In this document: positions 1-6,721 of the stretch, in pieces
How the letters are laid out: every line of letters starts with the position of its first letter
Position numbering within the stretch: position 1 is the first letter of the stretch
From: JAZGAE01 sp036475545
GTDB lineage: Bacteria > Pseudomonadota > Alphaproteobacteria > DATDPM01
Assembly: GCA_036475545.1 (NCBI GenBank)
Contig: JAZGAE010000012.1
Span: 1 to 15,225 of the forward strand
DNA: 15,225 bases
Reading direction: 5' to 3'
The notes under the pieces: model-generated
Seen by the model: the letters and a program-made list of their open reading frames with translations, nothing else
Told to the model about the DNA's origin: nothing
The model's database searches: none
Position numbers and translations under genes: made by a program

Positions 1-891
1 TAACCCGCTGAGCGTCGGCATGCGGGGATCGTCCCAGCCCCGCACATGGCCGTCCTCGACGAGCTGAATGAGCCTTCGTTTCGACAGCACCGTGTGGGAG
101 AGGTTCAGGCGCGAGAATTCGTACTGCCGCGGGCGCGAGGGCACCGGCAGGTTCTCGATGAGCCAGTCGTAGAGCGGGCGGTGGTCTTCGAATTCGAGCG
201 TGCACAGCGAATGCGTTATGCCTTCGATGGCATCGGACTGGCCGTGGGCGAAGTCGTAGGTGGGGTAGATGCACCAGGCGTCGCCCGTGCGCGGGTGGGG
301 GGCAAGGAGAATGCGGTAGAGCACCGGATCCCTTAGGTTGATGTTTCCGGAGGCCATGTCGATCTTGGCGCGCAGCACCCGCGCACCCTCGTCGAATTCG
401 CCGGCGCGCATGCGGCGAAAGAGATCCAGGTTTTCTTCCGTGCTCCGGTCGCGGTAGGGGCTGTTTTGGCCCGGCTCGGTCAACGTGCCACGGTAGGCGC
501 GGATCTCCTCGGGCGAGAGGTCGTCGACATAGGCCTTTCCTTCGCCGATCAGATGCTCCGCCCATTCGTACAGCCGCTCGAAGTAATCGGAGGCGAAGTA
601 GAGATGTTCCCCCCAATCGAAGCCGAGCCAGCGCACGTCCTCCTGGATGGAGTCGATGTACTCCATCTCCTCCTTGATGGGGTTGGTGTCGTCGAAGCGG
701 AGGTGGCAGCGGCCCCCAAACTCCTCGGCAACGCTGAAATTCAGGCATATGGACTTGGCGTGGCCGATATGGAGATAGCCGTTGGGCTCCGGCGGAAAGC
801 GGGTGACGACGCTCTCGATTCGGCCCGCGCGCAGGTCCTCGCGGATGATCTCTCGGATAAAATCCCGAGTACCGGTTTCGGCTTCGCTCAT
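1..891 (-). CDS. glnS: Glutaminyl-tRNA synthetase, N-terminal 297 residues (3' end beyond window)
   Basis: Charges tRNA-Gln with glutamine in an ATP-dependent reaction in the cytoplasm. The reading frame is open from ATG at 891 down to base 1, so the C-terminal part lies outside the window. Visible class I synthetase features are PEPNGYLHIGHAKS (HIGH at residues 41-44), the GlnRS-type segment LRFDDTNPIKEE near 64-75, and the KMSKS-like motif VLSKR at 268-272 followed by GWDDPRMPT. The DDTNP segment and the exact wording around VLSKR fit GlnRS rather than GluRS. The start is supported by GGGAG about 8 nt upstream and by the usual distance to HIGH. tRNA-Gln lies 289 bp upstream on the same strand, so the enzyme and its substrate are neighbours. 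Many alphaproteobacteria lack GlnRS and use the GatCAB route, so its presence is informative. The identification is very secure; only the length is unknown. Confidence 0.97.
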   Translation of the reverse strand, partial: MSEAETGTRDFIREIIREDLRAGRIESVVTRFPPEPNGYLHIGHAKSICLNFSVAEEFGGRCHLRFDDTNPIKEEMEYIDSIQEDVRWLGFDWGEHLYFASDYFERLYEWAEHLIGEGKAYVDDLSPEEIRAYRGTLTEPGQNSPYRDRSTEENLDLFRRMRAGEFDEGARVLRAKIDMASGNINLRDPVLYRILLAPHPRTGDAWCIYPTYDFAHGQSDAIEGITHSLCTLEFEDHRPLYDWLIENLPVPSRPRQYEFSRLNLSHTVLSKRRLIQLVEDGHVRGWDDPRMPTLSGL

Positions 892-947
892 CCCGTCGCA
901 CTCCCGCCGTTGGCTCGCTGCACGACCACGGCTCAACGGTGCCCTTG

Positions 948-974
948 TCTGTAAGAAAACAGCTCTGGCGTCAA
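948..974 (-). promoter_or_regulatory. Possible glnS promoter
   Basis: On the minus strand TTGACG (969-974) matches the sigma70 -35 consensus at five of six positions. TACAGA (948-953) could be the -10, but the spacer is only 15 nt, shorter than the preferred 17. It lies 57 bp upstream of the glnS start. glnS could equally be read from the tRNA-Gln promoter. Confidence 0.3.
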
Positions 975-977
975 GAC

Positions 978-1003
978 CATGCGCGCGCGAGCGCGCGCGC
1001 ATG
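978..1003. repeat. 26-bp alternating CG inverted repeat between tRNA-Gln and glnS
   Basis: Two perfect 12-nt arms, CATGCGCGCGCG and CGCGCGCGCATG, are separated by AG. Each arm alternates pyrimidine and purine throughout. The minus-strand transcript from tRNA-Gln towards glnS would form a very stable hairpin here. No T-run follows on either strand, so it is not a standard intrinsic terminator. The other 260 or so bases between 892 and 1180 show no supported gene. Confidence 0.8.
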
Positions 1004-1180
1004 TCGGCGCCCGCACATCCAAGCGGCGGGGTCTCCGATGCCGGGGCGCGGGCAACAAGGGAGGACGTGTGCCGGCAGGCCTCCGAGGGTCGCCTATGCG
1101 ATACGGGCGCCACCCAAGGGCACCACACATCGCCTCGCAGGAGGGCATATCACGCGTTGATTTCGATGGATGACAAACAA

Positions 1181-1254
1181 TGGCTGGGGCGCAGGGATTC
1201 GAACCCCGATTACTCGGTCCAGAGCCGAGCGTAATGCCATTATACGACGCCCCA
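1181..1254 (-). tRNA. tRNA-Gln (anticodon CUG)
   Basis: Read on the minus strand, the 74-nt sequence begins TGGGGCG and ends CGCCCCAGCCA, giving a 7-bp acceptor stem, discriminator G73 and an encoded CCA. The anticodon arm is CTCGG, loop CTCTGGA, CCGAG, which gives anticodon CUG (reads CAG). The T arm has the loop TTCGAAT. The U1-A72, G2-C71 and G3-C70 pairs and G73 are the acceptor bases known as tRNA-Gln identity elements. The gene points towards glnS, 289 bp downstream, so the two could share a transcript. Confidence 0.97.
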
Positions 1255-1291
1255 ATGGGCTTGCGGCCGCCGCCGCGCCGTGGGTGGGCTA

Positions 1292-1320
1292 AATGTATTG
1301 CCCGCCGGCGGTGAAGACAA
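1292..1320 (-). promoter_or_regulatory. Promoter of tRNA-Gln
   Basis: On the minus strand the -35 TTGTCT (1315-1320) and the -10 TACATT (1292-1297) each match consensus at four of six positions and are separated by exactly 17 nt. The predicted start lies about 30 nt upstream of the mature tRNA 5' end, leaving a short leader for RNase P to remove. Confidence 0.55.
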
Positions 1321-1675
1321 GGTTAAGGGGTGCGATCCTCCCGCCCGGGCGCCGCTGGGGCGGTCGGATCGCTCGACCAGGAGGCGCGAAGCGAGTCCGT
1401 GCCGCCGCGGCCGCCGGAGATGCAGCCCAGGCAGCCCGTGAAAACAAGGCGGAGACCGGCGGGACGACTTCCGCGCCGTGCGCAGGCTGCGTGCCATGGG
1501 AGTGGTCTTCAGCCCCGCCACCCAATACCACCCGGACGACATCGAATAGAAGGCGCGCCGCCGCCGGCAACGGCAACCGAGGCCGGCCCTTCGCGGGAGG
1601 CCCGATCTAAAGTAGACTGTTCGGCCCTTGAGATGCCGGACCTTGTGCCGGCGCCGGCACGGGAGAGGAACCGAC
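1321..1675. other. Gap upstream of ppx; no intact gene, one protein-like fragment
   Basis: No ORF here has a convincing start, ribosome-binding site or family. Plus-strand frame 1442-1549 reads as a plausible protein tail (DDFRAVRRLRAMGVVF, then SPATQYHPDDIE and TAG), but a stop at 1439 and the lack of a good start leave it orphaned. The rest is GC-rich sequence without clear structure. A weak ppx promoter lies at 1590-1618. Confidence 0.5.
1590..1618 (+). promoter_or_regulatory. Possible ppx-rlmE promoter
   Basis: TAGACT at 1613-1618 matches the -10 consensus at four of six positions. TTCGCG, 17 nt upstream (1590-1595), is a poor -35. It lies about 57 bp before the GTG start at 1676. This is the best candidate in the gap, but it is weak. 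Confidence 0.3.
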
Positions 1676-2740
1676 GTGACAGCCGGCCAGCCGCAGCGAA
1701 CAGAGAGCGCCCGCAAATCCAACGGGGAGACCGGAAAATGGGCGCACACCTACGCGGCGCTCGACCTGGGCACCAACAACTGCCGCCTGCTCGTGGCCCG
1801 GCCCACCCGGGACGGCTTCCGGGTGGTGGACTCGTTCTCCCGCATCGTGCGCCTCGGCGAGGGGGTGAGCCGCTCGGGCTTGCTCTCGGGAGCGGCCCAG
1901 CGGCGGACCATCGACGCGCTCTCGGTGTGCGTGGCCAAGATGCGCCGCCAGAAGGCGTCCCGCATGCGCAGCGTCGCCACCGAGGCCTGCCGGCGCGCCT
2001 CGAACTGCGACCGGTTCATCGACCGCGTCGCGGCCGAGACCGGGCTCGATCTCGAGATCATCTCGTCGGCGGAGGAGGCCCGGCTCGCGCTCGCCGGGTG
2101 CGCGCCGCTCTTAGGTGACGCCTGCGACCACGCGCTCGTCTTCGACATCGGCGGCGGCAGCACGGAGCTGATGTGGCTCAATGTGCCGGCGGCGGGCGAG
2201 CCCTGGGCGGAGAGTTGCATGTCGATTCCCTGCGGCGTGGTGACGTTCGCCGAGCGTTACGGCGGCGGGCGGATGCCGGAGGAGACCTACCGCGCCATCG
2301 TCGAGAGAGTGGCGGAGCTGATCGCGCCGTTCGAGGCGCGCCACCGGATCCGCGAGCGCGTCGCCGCCGGGGCCGTGCAGATGCTGGGGACGTCCGGGAC
2401 CGTCACCACGCTGGCGGCCGTCTCGCTGGGACTCAGCCGGTACGACCGCTCGGCGGTCGACGGGACCTATCTCACCTTCGACGACGTGGCGGACTTGAGC
2501 CGTAGGCTCGCGCGAATGGAGGAGGCGGAGCGCGCGGCCAACCCCTGCATCGGCCACGCGCGCGCCGACCTGGTGGTGGCCGGCTGCGCGATCCTGGAGG
2601 CGATCTGCCGCGCCTGGCCCGTGGGCCGCCTGCGGGTCGCGGACCGTGGCGTGCGGGAGGGCATCCTCCTGGGGCTCATCGGCGCGGCCGACGCGGAGGC
2701 CGAGGCCGCAGCGCCCGCCGCCGCCATCGGTTCGCCCTAG
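1676..2740 (+). CDS. ppx: Ppx/GppA family phosphatase (short form)
   Basis: Family members hydrolyse terminal phosphate from polyphosphate or convert pppGpp to ppGpp in the cytoplasm; the sequence alone does not decide which. The fold is the ASKHA (actin-like) type. Visible motifs are the first phosphate loop ALDLGTNNCRLL (residues 28-39), ATEACR (101-106), IISSAEEA (128-135), the second phosphate loop FDIGGGSTEL (156-165), GTSGTVTTL (238-246) and the C-terminal VADRGVREGIL. At 354 residues it has the two actin-like domains but lacks the C-terminal HD-like extension of the roughly 510-residue E. coli enzymes. GTG at 1676 is chosen because GGAGAGGA sits 6 nt upstream and the family domain begins about 25 residues later; an ATG 48 bp upstream has no such site. 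rlmE follows after 9 bp, so they form an operon. The C-terminus is Ala/Glu-rich. Confidence 0.92.
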   Translation: MTAGQPQRTESARKSNGETGKWAHTYAALDLGTNNCRLLVARPTRDGFRVVDSFSRIVRLGEGVSRSGLLSGAAQRRTIDALSVCVAKMRRQKASRMRSVATEACRRASNCDRFIDRVAAETGLDLEIISSAEEARLALAGCAPLLGDACDHALVFDIGGGSTELMWLNVPAAGEPWAESCMSIPCGVVTFAERYGGGRMPEETYRAIVERVAELIAPFEARHRIRERVAAGAVQMLGTSGTVTTLAAVSLGLSRYDRSAVDGTYLTFDDVADLSRRLARMEEAERAANPCIGHARADLVVAGCAILEAICRAWPVGRLRVADRGVREGILLGLIGAADAEAEAAAPAAAIGSP

Positions 2741-2749
2741 GCCGGACCC

Positions 2750-3469
2750 ATGGCGAGGCGGGACCGGCCCGGCCGCCCCAAGGGCCGCAGGCTCTCTGTC
2801 AGGCTGAAGCAGGCGAAGGGGCGCAAGGCCTCGAGCACGCGCTGGCTCATGCGCCAGCTCAACGACGCCTACGTGGCGGAGGCCAAGGAGCTCGGGCTTC
2901 GTTCGCGCGCCGCGTTCAAGCTCATCCAGCTCGACGACAAGTTTCACATCCTGACCCCGGGCAAGCGCGTGGTCGATCTGGGCGCGGCGCCGGGCGGGTG
3001 GACCCAGGTCGCCGTGGCGCGGGTCGGGGCCAGCGGCGCCGGGGCGGGCAAGGGCAGGGCCGGCCGGGTCGTGGCCCTCGACATTCTCGGCATGGAGCCG
3101 GTGCCCGGGGCCACGGTCCTGCAGCGGGACATCCTCGCCGAGGATACGCCCAAGTTGCTGCGCGAGGCCCTCGGCGGCCCGGCCGACGTGGTGTTGAGCG
3201 ATCTCGCCCCCAACGCCACCGGGCACGCGCAGACCGACCATCTCCGCATCATGGCACTGGCCGAGGCGGCGTTCGAATTCGCCCGCGGGGTCCTCGGCCC
3301 CGGCGGCGCCTTCGTGGCCAAGGTGTTCCAGGGTGGTGCCCACGGGGAGCTCTTGGCCGCCCTCAAGCGGGAGTTCCAGGCGGTGAAACACGCGAAACCG
3401 CCCGCCACCCGCCGCGAGTCGGCGGAGACTTACGTCGTCGCGCTGGGATTCCGCGGCCCGCCCGAGTGA
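2750..3469 (+). CDS. rlmE: 23S rRNA (uridine2552-2'-O)-methyltransferase RlmE (RrmJ/FtsJ)
   Basis: Methylates the 2'-OH of U2552 in the A-loop of 23S rRNA within the large ribosomal subunit, using S-adenosylmethionine. The SAM-binding motif VDLGAAPGGW is at residues 75-84. The K-D-K-E catalytic tetrad of the family is present: K57 in RSRAAFK, D151 in LSDLAPN, K191 in FVAKVFQGG and E226 in SAETYVVA. At 239 residues it is about 30 longer than the E. coli protein; the extra length is mainly a basic N-terminal tail of some 20 residues (RRDRPGRPKGRR) and a Gly/Ala-rich insertion at 92-104. The ATG lies 9 bp after the ppx stop, so it is probably co-transcribed. Pairing of ppx/gppA with rlmE is familiar in alphaproteobacteria. 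Confidence 0.96.
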   Translation: MARRDRPGRPKGRRLSVRLKQAKGRKASSTRWLMRQLNDAYVAEAKELGLRSRAAFKLIQLDDKFHILTPGKRVVDLGAAPGGWTQVAVARVGASGAGAGKGRAGRVVALDILGMEPVPGATVLQRDILAEDTPKLLREALGGPADVVLSDLAPNATGHAQTDHLRIMALAEAAFEFARGVLGPGGAFVAKVFQGGAHGELLAALKREFQAVKHAKPPATRRESAETYVVALGFRGPPE

Positions 3470-3526
3470 CGGCGCGCCCCGCACCGCAGGCCCTCGCGCG
3501 CCCCGCGGGCACGACGGGGGAGTCCG

Positions 3527-3682
3527 CTAAGGCCGGATGACCCCGCTCGGATGCCGGGCCGGGTCGTGGATCGCGACGTTGGTGAGGTCCTTGTTGAGCT
3601 CCCCGGACAATCTTCGCCGGGCTTGAGCTGTTCCTTTCGCATCGCCGGCGCGGTGACCCACGGCCCTGGAAAAATTCATCAT
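3527..3682 (-). CDS. Candidate 51-residue unknown small protein (minus strand)
   Basis: This unrecognised small ORF lies convergent to rlmE and divergent from guaB. The minus frame runs from ATG at 3682 (a second ATG follows at 3679) to TAG at 3527-3529. GGAA lies about 5 nt before the ATG. The C-terminal half reads LSGELNKDLTNVAIHDPARH followed by PSGVIRP; all 19 codons from TTG (Leu) at 3613 through CGG near 3557 end in G or C, as in real genes of this window. The N-terminal half has weaker codon bias (AAT, TTT, GGT, AAA, GGA, ACA), so it could be a decayed 3' remnant or a non-coding leader rather than an intact gene. No domain is visible; the charge is mildly basic. Confidence 0.35.
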   Translation of the reverse strand: MMNFSRAVGHRAGDAKGTAQARRRLSGELNKDLTNVAIHDPARHPSGVIRP

Positions 3683-3703
3683 TCGTTCCAATCTTATGGA
3701 CAC

Positions 3704-3731
3704 GGCGCCGATGGGCGCCAGTTTGTTTTTT
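3704..3731 (+). terminator. Rho-independent terminator after ppx-rlmE
   Basis: A 6-bp all-GC stem, GGCGCC, loop GATG, GGCGCC (3704-3719), is followed after one A by the T-rich run GTTTGTTTTTT (3721-3731). It lies 235 bp after rlmE and 38 bp before the guaB -35, so it separates the two transcription units. Confidence 0.7.
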
Positions 3732-3768
3732 GCGGCGGCGATGGCGCCTCAGCCGAGTCGCAATCGCC

Positions 3769-3796
3769 TTGGCATCGAGCGCCCGATGTGTAAGAT
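3769..3796 (+). promoter_or_regulatory. guaB promoter
   Basis: The -35 TTGGCA (3769-3774) matches consensus at five of six positions. The -10 TAAGAT (3791-3796) matches at four of six, with a 16-nt spacer. Transcription would start near 3803, leaving a leader of about 27 nt that contains GGAGG (3821-3825) 4 nt before the ATG. The leader is too short for a riboswitch. Confidence 0.6.
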
Positions 3797-3829
3797 GTCG
3801 CGCCATTCGCGGCCGCACCTGGAGGCGGC

Positions 3830-5293
3830 ATGAATCTGCGGGAAAGCTTTACCTTCGACGACGTGCTCTTGGCGCCGGCGGAATCCGCCGTCTTGCCGGC
3901 CGACACCGACATCAGGACGCGATTGACCCGGGAGGTCGAGCTCGGCATCCCGCTCGTCTCGGCGGCCATGGACACGGTGACCGAGAGCGCCCTTGCCATC
4001 ATCATGGCCCAGGCCGGCGGCATGGGCGTCGTCCATAAGAACCTCGACATCGAGCGCCAGGCAGACCAGGTGCGCGCGGTCAAGAAGTTCGAATCCGGCA
4101 TCGTCGTCAACCCGGTCACGATCCACCCGGACCAGCCGCTGGCCGACGCCCTCAAGCTGATGGCCGACCATCACATCTCGGGCATCCCCGTGGTCGAACG
4201 GGCAGACGGCAAGTTGGTGGGAATTCTCACCAACCGCGACGTGCGGTTCGCCAGCGACGCCTCGCAGCCCGTGAGCGAGCTGATGACCAGGGACGACCTT
4301 GTCACCGTTCGCGAGGACGTCGACCGCGAGGAGGCCAAGCGGCTCCTGCATCAGCATCGCATCGAAAAGCTGGTGGTGGTGGACAACGCCTACCGCTGCA
4401 CCGGGCTCATCACCGTCAAGGACATCGAAAAGGCGCAGCGCTTTCCCCATGCGTGCAAGGACGAAAAGGGCCGCCTGCGCGTCGCCGCCGCCGTCGGGGT
4501 CGGCGCCGAAGGGGTGCGCCGCACCGAGGCGCTTCTGGACGCCGAGGCCGACGTCATCGTCGTGGACACCGCCCACGGCCACTCGCGCGGGGTGCTCGAG
4601 ACGATCAACGAGATCAAGAGGATCAGCAACTACGCCCAGGTAATGGGCGGCAACATCGCCACGGCCGAAGGGGCACGCGCGCTGGTCGAGGCCGGCGCCG
4701 ACGCCGTCAAGGTCGGGATCGGTCCGGGGTCCATCTGCACGACCCGCATCGTCGCGGGCGTCGGGGTGCCCCAGCTCACGGCCATCCTCGACGTGGTGAA
4801 GGAATGCGGCAAGGCGGACGTCCCGGTCATCGCCGACGGCGGGATCAGGTTCTCGGGCGACCTGGCCAAGGCCGTCGCGGCCGGGGCGGAATGCGCCATG
4901 ATCGGCTCTCTGCTCGCCGGCACGGACGAGAGCCCCGGCGAGGTCTTCCTCTACCAGGGGCGGTCCTACAAGGCGTACCGGGGCATGGGCTCGATCGGGG
5001 CCATGTCGCAGGGCTCCGCCGACCGCTACTTTCAGGAGGAGATCACGGACAAGCTCAAGCTGGTGCCGGAGGGGGTCGAGGGCCGCGTGCCCTACAAGGG
5101 GCCGGCGATAAGGGTCCTCCACCAGCTCGTCGGGGGCCTGCGCGCGGCCATGGGGTACACCGGAAACGCCAACATCGCCGAGATGCGCCGCAACTGCCGG
5201 TTCCTACGGGTCACCGGCGCGGGCATGGACGAGAGCCACGTGCATGACGTCGCCATCACCCGCGAAGCCCCCAATTACTGGGAGGAATCCTGA
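3830..5293 (+). CDS. guaB: Inosine-5'-monophosphate dehydrogenase (IMPDH)
   Basis: Oxidises IMP to XMP with NAD+, the first committed step of GMP synthesis. At 487 residues it has the standard bacterial length. The TIM barrel is interrupted by a pair of CBS domains at about residues 94-205. The catalytic loop GPGSICTTR contains the nucleophile C303. The IMP phosphate-binding segments ADGGIRFSGD (335-344) and GSLLAG are present, as is the mobile flap pair R399-Y400 in SADRYF, equivalent to the Arg-Tyr that activates water. The N-terminus FTFDDVLLAPAES is typical. The start has GGAGG 4 nt upstream. It is the first gene of the gua cluster; guaA, the next enzyme, lies two genes downstream. The CBS pair is the usual site of adenine and guanine nucleotide regulation, and ppGpp inhibits many bacterial IMPDHs, though neither can be read from this sequence. 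Confidence 0.99.
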   Translation: MNLRESFTFDDVLLAPAESAVLPADTDIRTRLTREVELGIPLVSAAMDTVTESALAIIMAQAGGMGVVHKNLDIERQADQVRAVKKFESGIVVNPVTIHPDQPLADALKLMADHHISGIPVVERADGKLVGILTNRDVRFASDASQPVSELMTRDDLVTVREDVDREEAKRLLHQHRIEKLVVVDNAYRCTGLITVKDIEKAQRFPHACKDEKGRLRVAAAVGVGAEGVRRTEALLDAEADVIVVDTAHGHSRGVLETINEIKRISNYAQVMGGNIATAEGARALVEAGADAVKVGIGPGSICTTRIVAGVGVPQLTAILDVVKECGKADVPVIADGGIRFSGDLAKAVAAGAECAMIGSLLAGTDESPGEVFLYQGRSYKAYRGMGSIGAMSQGSADRYFQEEITDKLKLVPEGVEGRVPYKGPAIRVLHQLVGGLRAAMGYTGNANIAEMRRNCRFLRVTGAGMDESHVHDVAITREAPNYWEES

Positions 5294-5365
5294 CCCGGAT
5301 CAAGGTCCGGGGCGCGGTCCCGGCCCATCGAGCGGCCCGCCCCGGCGCGTGAGCGGGCGCGGGCG

Positions 5366-6721
5366 ATGACCCCGGGCGCAAGGGTGCAGGCGGCGATCGA
5401 TCTCCTCGCCGCGGTGGACTCCGCCGAGCGGCCCGCCGAGCGGGCGATCTCCGGGTGGCTGCGCCGGAGGCGCTTCATCGGCGCGCACGACCGGCGCGCC
5501 ATTTCCGAGCTGGTTTTCCGGGTCCTGCGCCACGGCGCGGCGCTCGAGTGGTGGCTCCGGCGCGCCCTCGAGGGCGAGCCCAAGGCTGGCGCGGTGGACG
5601 GCGGCGCGGCCGGCGGGGCCGGGCCGGCCTTCTCTTCACGGCGGCGGGTCATCGCCCTGCTGGCGCTGAGCGGAGAGGCGGACGCGGCCCGGATGGCAAC
5701 GCTCTTCGACGGGGGGCGCTACGCGCCGGCGCCGCTCGAGGCACCGGAGGAGGCGCTCGCCCGCAACCTCGCCGGCCGCGCCCTCGACCATCCGGACCAG
5801 CCGGTGTCCGTGCGCGCGAACTACCCGGCCTGGCTCGACCCCGCGCTCCGCCTCCGGTTCGGCGACCGGTTGGAGGAGGAGATGGCGGCGCTCAACGATG
5901 CGGCGCCGATCGACCTCCGGGTCAACGTTTTGAAGGCGAGCCGCGAGGAGGCGCGGGCCGCGCTCGCGGCGGACGGACTCGAGGCCGAGCCGACGCCGCT
6001 CTCGCCCTTGGGCCTGCGCCTGTCGCGCCGCCAGCCCCTTGGGGGGCACGCCTGCTTCGTGGACGGGCTGGTGGACGTGCAGGACGAAGGCGCGCAGATC
6101 GTCTCGCTCATTGCCGATGCCCGCCCCGGCATGCGCGTCGTCGATTACTGCGCCGGCGCGGGGGGCAAGACGCTGGCGCTGGCCGCCGCCATGGGCAACC
6201 GCGGCGAGATCGCGGCCGTGGACGCGTCGACGCGCCTCGACCGCGCCGCGCCGCGGCTCGCTCGCGCCGGCGTGACCATCGTCACTACGCACGTGATCGA
6301 GGGAGACGACGACCCCTGGCTCGGCGACCACGCGGACTGGGCGGACCGGGTGCTGGTCGACGCGCCCTGCGCGGGTCTCGGCGCGTGGCGGCGCGATCCG
6401 GCCGCCCGGTGGCGGCTTGGGCGCTCGGACCTCGAGCGCCTGGTGGCCCTTCAACGGCGCATCCTGGATAACGCCGGACGGCTGGTGCGGCCGGGCGGGC
6501 GGCTGGTCTACGCCACCTGCTCGCTGCTCGGCGCCGAGAACGAGGACCAGGTCGCCGCGTATCTCGACTCCCGCGCCGGTTTCAGGCCGATCCCGGTGGC
6601 CGAGGTCTGGGGAGGGACGGTCGGCGGCCGATGCCCGTGCCCTGGGCCGTATCTCGAGCTCACCCCGGCCCGTCACGGCACCGATGGTTTCTTCGCCGCC
6701 GTGCTGGAGCGCAGCCCGTGA
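5366..6721 (+). CDS. rsmB: RsmB-like 16S rRNA (cytosine-C5)-methyltransferase
   Basis: A SAM-dependent RNA m5C methyltransferase of the NOL1/NOP2/Sun (RsmB/RsmF) family; RsmB modifies C967 of 16S rRNA. Residues 1-115 resemble the NusB-like RNA-binding domain found in RsmB (ISELVFRVLRHGAALEWWL), interrupted by a Gly/Ala-rich insertion at 72-90. The SAM motif DYCAGAGGKTLALA spans 260-273. Both family cysteines are present: C335 in VDAPCAGLGAWRRDP (product release) and the nucleophile C385 in YATCSLLGAENEDQV. At 451 residues it is close to E. coli RsmB (429). ATG at 5366 lies 72 bp after guaB and has only a weak Shine-Dalgarno, so a nearby alternative start is possible. It lies between guaB and guaA and is probably in their operon. 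The exact target cytosine is inferred from the family. Confidence 0.9.
   Translation: MTPGARVQAAIDLLAAVDSAERPAERAISGWLRRRRFIGAHDRRAISELVFRVLRHGAALEWWLRRALEGEPKAGAVDGGAAGGAGPAFSSRRRVIALLALSGEADAARMATLFDGGRYAPAPLEAPEEALARNLAGRALDHPDQPVSVRANYPAWLDPALRLRFGDRLEEEMAALNDAAPIDLRVNVLKASREEARAALAADGLEAEPTPLSPLGLRLSRRQPLGGHACFVDGLVDVQDEGAQIVSLIADARPGMRVVDYCAGAGGKTLALAAAMGNRGEIAAVDASTRLDRAAPRLARAGVTIVTTHVIEGDDDPWLGDHADWADRVLVDAPCAGLGAWRRDPAARWRLGRSDLERLVALQRRILDNAGRLVRPGGRLVYATCSLLGAENEDQVAAYLDSRAGFRPIPVAEVWGGTVGGRCPCPGPYLELTPARHGTDGFFAAVLERSP

Larger units (their letters stand above)
3470..3829. other. rlmE-guaB intergenic region
   Basis: This 360-bp gap holds, in order, the candidate minus-strand small ORF, an intrinsic terminator for the plus-strand ppx-rlmE unit at 3704-3731, and the guaB promoter at 3769-3796. 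The stretch from about 3670 to 3730 is clearly richer in A and T than the neighbouring genes, as expected for regulatory sequence. Confidence 0.7.

Noticed and set aside
1330..2118. Plus-strand ORF of 262 codons overlapping the ppx start
   Set aside because: Arg/Pro/Gly-rich translation, overlaps ppx in another frame, and has no ribosome site.
2111..3484. Long minus-strand ORF of 457 codons opposite ppx and rlmE
   Set aside because: Antisense shadow of two well-identified genes. High GC3 suppresses stop codons on the opposite strand, and the translation is His/Arg/Gly-rich with no motif.
3749..5122. Minus-strand ORF of 457 codons opposite guaB
   Set aside because: Shadow of guaB: low-complexity Asp/His/Val-rich translation, with no start site or family.
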